From positions 1 to 26,723 of the forward strand of contig URJL01000030.1 of NCBI GenBank assembly GCA_900548115.1: DNA of 26,723 nt, given 5' to 3'. Source of the stretch: an uncultured Eubacteriales bacterium (GTDB lineage Bacteria; Bacillota; Clostridia; Oscillospirales; CAG-382). The notes under the pieces were generated by a model, which saw nothing but the letters and a program-made list of their open reading frames with translations, was not told the origin of the DNA and searched no databases. This document shows, piece after piece, positions 7,933 through 13,306 of the stretch (its first letter is position 1; each line of letters opens with the position of its first letter). A program made the translations under genes and the position numbers.

Positions 7933-8666
7933 TTCATACAAGAATGGCGGAAGATCTTTCCGCGCTCGGAATAAAGCGGGACGACACGATCTTAATGCAC
8001 AGCTCGCTTTCCTCGCTCGGGCATGTCGAAGGCGGCGCGGAGACCGTGATCGACACATTGCTTTCGGTTTTAGAGGACGGAACGCTTCTTATTCCCACCC
8101 TTTCGTTTGACAGCGTAAATGCGCAGAACCCCGTTTTTTCGGCAAGGGACACAAAAAGTTGTGTCGGCGTGATCAGCGAATATTTCCGCACGCGCCCGGG
8201 CGTTTTGCGAAGTTTGCACCCGACCCATTCGGTCTGCGGGATCGGAAAAAATGCAGAGGAGATTCTTTCGCACCATATCGAGACCGACACCCCGGTCGGT
8301 GCTTTGTCTCCCTTCGGTCTTTTGCCGCGGTATCGCGGAAAAATTTTGATGCTCGGTTGCGGACTTTGCCCCAACACCTCAATGCACGGTGTGGAGGAAC
8401 TGACCGAGCCGCCGTATCTTTATAAGCCCGAGCGGCAGAACTTCACGCTGATTGCTCCCGATGGGACCAAGATCGAAAAAACATATCGCGTTCACAATTT
8501 TCAAAACACGGTACAGCGCTATGATCGCCTTGCCGCATTAATGCCGATCGGGTGCGGTACGGTTCTTTCGGCGACCGCCTATCTCATCGATGCCGAAACC
8601 ATGTGGAAGACCGCAAACGAAAAAAATAAAGCAAAACCGTTCTATTTCGTCGATCGGCTGCACTGA
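7929..8666 (+). CDS. AAC(3)-family N-acetyltransferase, 245 aa
   Basis: The start is placed at the ATG at 7929, overlapping the AraC stop (ATGA) with GGAAAGG upstream. An in-frame ATG at 7818 lies inside the AraC gene and adds non-family sequence. Motifs typical of aminoglycoside 3-N-acetyltransferase-like proteins are DTILMHSSLSSLG, DGTLLIPTLSFD, VLRSLHPTHSVCGIGKNAEEI, DTPVGALSPFG and ILMLGCGLCPNTSMHGVEE. The family transfers acetyl from acetyl-CoA to an amino group. Many chromosomal members are not resistance enzymes. Here the gene is the last member of a sugar-oxidoreductase operon, so an amino-sugar or aminocyclitol substrate is a reasonable hypothesis. A perfect 11-bp terminator follows. 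Confidence 0.9.
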   Translation: MIHTRMAEDLSALGIKRDDTILMHSSLSSLGHVEGGAETVIDTLLSVLEDGTLLIPTLSFDSVNAQNPVFSARDTKSCVGVISEYFRTRPGVLRSLHPTHSVCGIGKNAEEILSHHIETDTPVGALSPFGLLPRYRGKILMLGCGLCPNTSMHGVEELTEPPYLYKPERQNFTLIAPDGTKIEKTYRVHNFQNTVQRYDRLAALMPIGCGTVLSATAYLIDAETMWKTANEKNKAKPFYFVDRLH

Positions 8667-8687
8667 AAAAATGAAGATGCAAAAAAT

Positions 8688-8725
8688 GCGGGACATCTCG
8701 GAAAGATGTCCCGCAGAGCTTTTTT
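8688..8725 (+). terminator. Intrinsic terminator of the AAC(3) operon
   Basis: Perfect 11-bp stem GCGGGACATCT (8688-8698) with AGATGTCCCGC (8704-8714), loop CGGAA, followed by AGAGC and six T. It ends the plus-strand operon before the convergent met operon. Confidence 0.93.
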
Positions 8726-8778
8726 CGCGGCTTTATATTGTTCGCATTTTTCGGTCCGCGGACGGGCTGTTTTGAAAT

Positions 8779-8808
8779 AAAAAAGAGAGGGAGCAAATGC
8801 TCCCTCTC
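8779..8808 (-). terminator. Intrinsic terminator of metNIQ
   Basis: Read on the minus strand, a 10-bp stem GAGAGGGAGC/GCTCCCTCTC (8785-8794 with 8799-8808) with a four-base loop is followed by a run of six T. It lies about 60 bases past the metQ stop. Confidence 0.9.
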
Positions 8809-8866
8809 CTGCTTTCTGTCCTGTCTTAGCTGTGCGCAGATTTAAATCGATTCGGGGTTCAAGATC

Positions 8867-9784
8867 TCAGAAAATGGCTTTAACGGCGCCGTTGTACTTT
8901 TCGTCGATGAACTTCTTAACCTTGTCGGTCTTGAGAGCCTTTACGAGAGCCGTCGTCTTTTCGCTGTTCTCGTCGCCTTCGCGAACGGCAATGATGTTGG
9001 CATAAGTCTTTGCCGCATCACCGTCAGCCGCTTCGGTTGCAAGAGCGTTTTCGATCTTGAGACCTGCCTGGATCGCATAGTTACCGTTGATTACGGCGAT
9101 CGTGCCGTCGTCGCTGTTTTCGAGCTGAGCGGGAACCATATCTGCCTGGAGCTCCTTAATGCTGTATCCGCCGTCATCCACAACGTCGAGCAGCGAGAGA
9201 CCGTCAAGAGCGGTTACGCCGTCTTCGAGCTTGATGAGACCTTCCTGCTGGAGAAGGAGAAGAGCGCGGGTCTCGTTGCTGCCGTCGGCGGGAACGAGAA
9301 TGGTTGCACCCTCTTTGAGGTCGGCAAGGCTGTCTACGTTTTTGCCGTAAACACCGAAGGGCTCATAGTGGATATAGTCGGCAACAACGATCTTGGTGCC
9401 GTTCTTTTTGTTAAAGTCGATGAGGTAAGGCTCGTGCTGGAAGTAGTTGGCATCCAGTTCGCCGTTGTCAAGAGCGGTGTTCGGAAGAACATAGTCGTCA
9501 AAAACCTTGATCTCAAGGGTATATCCCTCGGCTGCAAGGTCATCCTTGATGGATTCGAGAATCTCGGCGTGCGGCGTGGAGCTTGCGCCGACTACGATGG
9601 TCTTATCGGCATCGGTCTTGTCGTCGGTCGCTTTATCGTCGGTCTTGTCGTCGTTGTTGGTATTTTCGACGCCGGCGCCGCCCTGTTCGTCATCCTTTGT
9701 GTCGGCGGGCTTCTGTGCGCAGCCTGCGGCAAACGCAGTCAGCGAAAGGGTCAGTGCGAGAAGTACGGTTGCAAACTTTTTCAT
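8867..9784 (-). CDS. metQ: Methionine ABC transporter substrate-binding lipoprotein MetQ (NlpA family)
   Basis: The start is 9784 (MKKFATVLL), with AAAGGAG upstream. The in-frame upstream start at 9835 lacks a signal sequence at its N-terminus. A lipoprotein signal ends in the lipobox AAGC with Cys at residue 22, so it is membrane-tethered. A polar Asp/Thr/Lys linker (about residues 23-53) precedes the NlpA domain: IVVGASSTPHAEILE, FDDYVLPNTALDNGELDANYFQHEPYL, GKNVDSLADLKEGATILVPADGSNETRAL and NGNYAIQAGL are all typical of MetQ. At 305 aa it is slightly longer than usual because of the linker. It is the third gene of metN-metI-metQ and delivers methionine to MetNI. Binding of D-Met or another amino acid cannot be excluded. 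Confidence 0.95.
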   Translation of the reverse strand: MKKFATVLLALTLSLTAFAAGCAQKPADTKDDEQGGAGVENTNNDDKTDDKATDDKTDADKTIVVGASSTPHAEILESIKDDLAAEGYTLEIKVFDDYVLPNTALDNGELDANYFQHEPYLIDFNKKNGTKIVVADYIHYEPFGVYGKNVDSLADLKEGATILVPADGSNETRALLLLQQEGLIKLEDGVTALDGLSLLDVVDDGGYSIKELQADMVPAQLENSDDGTIAVINGNYAIQAGLKIENALATEAADGDAAKTYANIIAVREGDENSEKTTALVKALKTDKVKKFIDEKYNGAVKAIF

Positions 9785-9863
9785 GATCAATTTTCTCCTT
9801 TGTAAATTATTTTTTTGTGACGCAAAAGCGCACATGAGACAGAAAAGGAATATACATCAATCG

Positions 9864-10541
9864 TCAGCGGATACGCTTATCGGTTTTCAGCGCGATACGC
9901 ATACCAACCTCCTGAATGATTTCAACAATAATAATGGTCAATACAACGCAGACCCAAATGATGTCGCTTTCGGAGCGTTGATAACCGTTGATAATGGCGA
10001 TCTTTCCGAGACCGCCGCCGGCGATGGTGCCCGCCATGGCGGAATAGCCCAAAACGGTAACGGTGGAAATGACCGCCCCGACGATAAGTGCCGGCTTTGC
10101 TTCGGGAATGAGCACCTTGGTGATGATCTTAAATGAGGGAGTCCCCATTGCCTGCGCCGCTTCGATCACACCTTTGTCGACCTCTTTTATGGAAGATTCG
10201 ACCATGCGGGCGATGTACGGCGCCGCCGCGACGACCAAGGTAAAGATCATGGCGCGGTTTCCGATGCTCGTACCGACCACAGCCTTTGCGGCGGGAAGGA
10301 TGGCGACCATCAGGATGACAAACGGGATGCTTCGGAAGATATTCACGACGATTCCCAAGGCCTTGTTCAGCCACGGTATCGGGTGGATGCCCTCCTTGTC
10401 GGTAATGCTTAACAAAACGCCGATCGGAAGTCCGATAATGTAGGCGATCGCGGTGGACAACAGGGTCATGTAAATTGTTTCCCAGATACCGAGCTGGATA
10501 ACGCCCTTATCCCACAGCTTCATCAATGCGTCGGAAAACAT
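9864..10541 (-). CDS. metI: Methionine ABC transporter permease MetI
   Basis: The permease has about five TMs with the ABC-transporter inner-membrane signature. GIWETIYMTLLSTAIAYIIG near the N-terminus, NIFRSIPFVILMVAILP, the EAA-type loop VIEAAQAMGTPSFKIITKVLIPEA, and SAMAGTIAGGGLGKIAI identify MetI. I choose the ATG at 10541: it begins two bases after the metN stop and lies about 9 bases from AAGGAGG. The GTG at 10550 sits almost on top of that Shine-Dalgarno and is less likely. Length is 225 aa, normal for MetI. Confidence 0.95.
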   Translation of the reverse strand: MFSDALMKLWDKGVIQLGIWETIYMTLLSTAIAYIIGLPIGVLLSITDKEGIHPIPWLNKALGIVVNIFRSIPFVILMVAILPAAKAVVGTSIGNRAMIFTLVVAAAPYIARMVESSIKEVDKGVIEAAQAMGTPSFKIITKVLIPEAKPALIVGAVISTVTVLGYSAMAGTIAGGGLGKIAIINGYQRSESDIIWVCVVLTIIIVEIIQEVGMRIALKTDKRIR

Positions 10542-10543
10542 AT

Positions 10544-11539
10544 TCAGCACTCCTCCTTATAATCCATGTGAACGGAATCGAGATAATGGCAAACGCGGTC
10601 GAAATTGCCTTCGCCGTCGGGGATCTGAAGCAGCATGTGCCCATAGGCTTTTCCTTCGATATCCTTTGTGTCGGCGAACATGATGTTGACCGGAACACCG
10701 CTTGCCATGATCAACCCCGCCAAAACGGGCTTTCCCGAGCTTTCGCCGTTGAATACGAGGCGAAGCATTCGCGAACCGACGGTCTTTTCAATGTTCTGCC
10801 CGCGGTTTTGGGGAAGGATCAGCTCGCGTGCGATCTCCGAACGGGGATTTACGAAAACTTCGCTCACGCGCCCCTGCTCGGCGATGACGCTTTTGTCGAT
10901 AACGGCAACGCGGTCGCAGATCGTATCGATAACTTTCATTTCGTGTGTGATCACGACGATGGTGACGCCGAACTCGCGGTTGATCTTCTTTAAAAGCTCC
11001 AAAATTGATTGAGTCGTGTTCGGGTCAAGCGCGCTGGTTGCTTCGTCGCACAACAGATATTTCGGATTGGTCGCAAGCGCGCGGGCTATGGCGACGCGCT
11101 GTTTCTGACCGCCCGAAAGCTGGGCGGGATACGAACGAATACGATCGGTAAGCCCGACCATTTCGATAAGCTCCTTTGCACGAGCCTCGGCTTTTGCTTT
11201 GGGATATCCTGCGATCTCAAGCGGATAGCAAACATTGCGCAAAACGTTTCGCTGAGAAAGAAGATTGAAGCTTTGGAAGATCATGCCGATGTTGCGGCGA
11301 ACCGTCAAAAGCTCTTTTTCCGAAATCTTGGTAATGTCCTGCCCGTCGATGAAAACCTCGCCTTCGGTCGGACGCTCAAGAAGATTGATACACCGTACAA
11401 GCGTGCTTTTTCCAGCGCCCGAAAGACCGATGATACCGAAGATTTCGCCGTCGTTTATCGAAAGATTGATGTTCTTCAGCGCGAAGATGTCACCGTGCGA
11501 CGTATGGAAGGTTTTGCTCAGGTTTTTCAATTCGATCAT
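10544..11539 (-). CDS. metN: Methionine ABC transporter ATP-binding protein MetN
   Basis: The start is 11539 (MIELKNLSKTF), seven bases after GGAG. Walker A is GLSGAGKST (residues 38-46). The signature LSGGQKQRVAIARAL, Walker B YLLCDEATSALD and a switch His in VVITHEM follow. The C-terminal ~80 residues form the NIL domain typical of MetN, which senses methionine and inhibits transport in E. coli MetNI. Length is 331 aa. It is the first gene of the operon. Directly upstream lie an intrinsic terminator (11551-11585) and a Met-rich leader ORF, so expression is probably controlled by attenuation. Confidence 0.96.
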   Translation of the reverse strand: MIELKNLSKTFHTSHGDIFALKNINLSINDGEIFGIIGLSGAGKSTLVRCINLLERPTEGEVFIDGQDITKISEKELLTVRRNIGMIFQSFNLLSQRNVLRNVCYPLEIAGYPKAKAEARAKELIEMVGLTDRIRSYPAQLSGGQKQRVAIARALATNPKYLLCDEATSALDPNTTQSILELLKKINREFGVTIVVITHEMKVIDTICDRVAVIDKSVIAEQGRVSEVFVNPRSEIARELILPQNRGQNIEKTVGSRMLRLVFNGESSGKPVLAGLIMASGVPVNIMFADTKDIEGKAYGHMLLQIPDGEGNFDRVCHYLDSVHMDYKEEC

Positions 11540-11550
11540 AGTAAAACTCC

Positions 11551-11585
11551 AAAATAAAAAGGCGGAAAGTTTTGTGCTTTCCACC
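11551..11585 (-). terminator. Leader terminator (attenuator) before metN
   Basis: On the minus strand GGTGGAAAG (11585-11577) pairs with CTTTCCGCC (11569-11561): nine pairs including one G-T wobble, loop CACAAAA, then TTTTTATTTT (11560-11551). The T tract abuts the metN ribosome site GGAG (11550-11547). A terminator between the promoter at 11767-11795 and the first gene it drives implies conditional read-through. Confidence 0.85.
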
Positions 11586-11643
11586 TTGAATATCCATAAT
11601 AACAGGGAATACTATTACAGCTTCACGATATGAAAGACAAACT
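11568..11643 (-). promoter_or_regulatory. Candidate antiterminator pairing of the met leader
   Basis: On the minus strand AGTTTGTCTTTC (11643-11632), which starts on the last base of the leader-peptide stop codon, can pair with GAAAGCACAAAACT (11581-11568). This gives 5 + 5 + 2 pairs separated by two single-base bulges. That captures part of the terminator left arm. A second option is GTGCT within leader codons 23-24 (11659-11655) with AGCAC (11578-11574). Both were found by eye and not folded computationally. A local hairpin CTTTCA/TGAAG (11636-11621) competes with the first. Confidence 0.5.
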
Positions 11644-11726
11644 CAATTATAAGCAGCACGAAGCATGCACATGGAACCCATGCACATCATCATATCGGTC
11701 ATTGTAATGGTAAAGAACTTTTTCAT
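11643..11726 (-). CDS. Methionine-rich leader peptide of metNIQ, 27 aa
   Basis: A short ORF starts at ATG 11726 and ends at TGA 11643. Eight of its 27 residues are Met and two are Cys. Residues 9-21 read MTDMMMCMGSMCM. It lies about 35 bases from the predicted transcript start and 100 bases before metN. GAGGAG lies upstream, but the 14-base spacing is longer than ideal. Its place between a strong promoter and an intrinsic terminator, ahead of a methionine importer, matches a classical attenuation leader: ribosomes short of Met-tRNA would stall in the Met run and free the sequence after it. Codons 14-21 also form a 10-bp hairpin. The alternative is a small metal-binding peptide, since Met/Cys clusters bind Cu(I), but the operon context favours regulation. 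Confidence 0.75.
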   Translation of the reverse strand: MKKFFTITMTDMMMCMGSMCMLRAAYN

Positions 11727-11766
11727 AACCGTTTACTGCTCTCCTCTTGCTTGTTTTCATGGGCAA

Positions 11767-11795
11767 AGTATAGCACAGAAAGCGCTTCTTGTCAA
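11767..11795 (-). promoter_or_regulatory. Consensus promoter of the met leader/metNIQ
   Basis: On the minus strand TTGACA (11795-11790), 17-bp spacer, TATACT (11772-11767). The predicted start near 11760 gives a leader of about 220 bases to metN. Confidence 0.9.
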
Positions 11796-11854
11796 GGGCT
11801 TTTTCGAAAAAATACGCCTTTTACGGAAAAATAGGCAAAATAACGGTTTTACGG

Positions 11855-11883
11855 TTGATTTTTGTCGCGAGATATGGTAAACT
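11855..11883 (+). promoter_or_regulatory. Promoter of glyA
   Basis: TTGATT (11855-11860), 17-bp spacer, TAAACT (11878-11883). It is divergent from the met promoter, with about 60 bases between the two -35 boxes. A TATAAT at 11889-11894 lacks a matching -35. Confidence 0.65.
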
Positions 11884-11923
11884 GTTTATATAATGATTTA
11901 AAATTAGGAGTTGTTTATCACAA

Positions 11924-13111
11924 ATGAAAAGCAAAGTATTTGAACTCATCGAAAAGGAACAGGAACGCCAGAACCGCAACGTCGAACTTATCGCGAGCGA
12001 AAACTTCGTGTCGGACGACATTTTAAAGGCGGTCGGCTCCTGCTTTACCAATAAATATTGCGAAGGATATCCTTATGTCCGCACAACGGGCAGGACCGGA
12101 CGCTATTACGGCGGAACGATGTTTGCCGACGAATTGGAGGAATATTGCTGCGATCTTTGGAGAAAGGTCTACGGCACCGACTATCACGTCAACGTTCAGC
12201 CCCATTCGGGTTCTCAGGCAAACTTCGGCGCGTATATGAGCGTTTTGAAGCCGGGCGATACGATTCTTGCCATGAGCCTTGAAAACGGCGGACACCTGAC
12301 CCACGGCTCGTCGGTAAACTTCAGCGGCAAGCTTTACGATATGAAGTTCTATTCGGTCGACGAAAACGGCTTTATCGATTATAATGATATGGAAGAAAAA
12401 GTAAAGGAATTCCGCCCCGCACTGGTACTTGCCGGCGCAAGCGCCTATTCCCGCATTATTCATTTCGATAAGATCCGCGAAATTCTCGACCGCAATTCGA
12501 CCGAGGATTACAAGCCCTATTTCATGGTCGACATGGCGCACATCGCGGGCTTGGTCGCCGCGGGCGAACATCCGTCGCCCTTCGGACTTGCCGACATCAT
12601 TACCACGACGACGCACAAAACGCTTCGCGGTCCGCGCGGCGGTTTGATCTTCTGCCGCCCCGAGCTTGCCAAAAAGCTGGACGGCGCGATTTTCCCCGGC
12701 TCGCAGGGCGGTCCTTTGATGCATGTCATCGCGGGCAAGGCGATCTGCGCCGAGGAGGCTCTTCGCCCCGAATATAAAGAATATGCGCATCAGGTCGTCG
12801 TCAACTGCAAGGCGATGTGCGACGAATTTATCAAGATGGGTTATGACGTCGTGACCGGCGGCACCGATAACCACCTATTCCTTTTGGATCTTTCGAAGAC
12901 CCATCCGAACGTAACGGGAAAAATGCTTCAGGACGAATTGGATAAGCACCACATCACGCTCAACAAAAACTGCGTTCCCGGCGAAAAGAGAAGCCCCGCC
13001 GAGACCTCGGGCGTTCGTATCGGAACGGCAGCCATGACCACAAAGGGCTGGAAGGAAGCTGATTTTGTGGGCGTTGCGCACAAGATCGACGAGATCATCC
13101 GCGCGATGTAA
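11924..13111 (+). CDS. glyA: Serine hydroxymethyltransferase
   Basis: A PLP enzyme that interconverts serine plus tetrahydrofolate and glycine plus 5,10-methylene-THF, the main entry of one-carbon units. Conserved segments are ELIASENFVS near the N-terminus, NKYCEGYPYVRTTGRTGRYYGG, VNVQPHSGSQAN, LTHGSSVNFSGK, DMAHIAGLVAAGEHPSPF, and the PLP-lysine motif TTTTHKTLRGPRGGLI. HLFLLDL and SGVRIGTAAMTTKG follow. At 395 aa it is a little shorter than the typical 410-420. It follows AGGAG at a long 13-base spacing and is transcribed away from metNIQ. With serA/serC elsewhere in the window it forms a serine-to-C1 route. A terminator follows 40 bases after the stop. Confidence 0.97.
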   Translation: MKSKVFELIEKEQERQNRNVELIASENFVSDDILKAVGSCFTNKYCEGYPYVRTTGRTGRYYGGTMFADELEEYCCDLWRKVYGTDYHVNVQPHSGSQANFGAYMSVLKPGDTILAMSLENGGHLTHGSSVNFSGKLYDMKFYSVDENGFIDYNDMEEKVKEFRPALVLAGASAYSRIIHFDKIREILDRNSTEDYKPYFMVDMAHIAGLVAAGEHPSPFGLADIITTTTHKTLRGPRGGLIFCRPELAKKLDGAIFPGSQGGPLMHVIAGKAICAEEALRPEYKEYAHQVVVNCKAMCDEFIKMGYDVVTGGTDNHLFLLDLSKTHPNVTGKMLQDELDKHHITLNKNCVPGEKRSPAETSGVRIGTAAMTTKGWKEADFVGVAHKIDEIIRAM

Positions 13112-13151
13112 AGGCACGGAAAAAATCGAAAAAATCAAGATACTTTTGAAA

Positions 13152-13180
13152 AGAGAGCGCCGTCGGGCGCTCTCTTTTTG
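13152..13180 (+). terminator. Intrinsic terminator of glyA
   Basis: Perfect 10-bp stem AGAGAGCGCC (13152-13161) with GGCGCTCTCT (13166-13175), loop GTCG, then T-rich sequence. Confidence 0.9.
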
Positions 13181-13260
13181 TCTGCCGCGATCCCGAAAAG
13201 CAATGTTTTTCCCGCGGAATAAGCAAGAATATACAGAGGGCAAACTGCCGCTGACCGACA

Positions 13261-13285
13261 AAAAACCGAGCGCACAGGCGCTCGG
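13261..13285 (-). terminator. Intrinsic terminator of the 790-aa exported protein
   Basis: An 8-bp perfect stem CCGAGCGC/GCGCTCGG (13266-13273 with 13278-13285), four-base loop. Read on the minus strand it is followed by TTTTTTGT. It lies about 20 bases past the stop at 13307. The plus-strand side also has TTTT, so it may act both ways with the glyA terminator. Confidence 0.85.
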
Positions 13286-13306
13286 CTTTTCTTTTTTCGG
13301 GAATAC

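Noticed and set aside
7929..8666. Acquired aminoglycoside-resistance gene
   Set aside because: It is co-transcribed with metabolic genes, has no flanking mobile sequence and shows no obvious compositional break. Family membership alone does not show resistance.
11540..11766. S-box or T-box riboswitch before metN
   Set aside because: The terminator arm begins GGTGGAA, like part of a T-box, but the following ACCGCG, a clear stem I and a tRNA-pairing bulge were not found. No S-box core motifs were seen. The Met-rich ORF explains the layout better.
11665..11880. 71-aa plus-strand ORF opposite the met leader
   Set aside because: It has no ribosome site and its composition follows the reverse complement of the leader ORF. 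The minus-strand promoter, leader and terminator are coherent.
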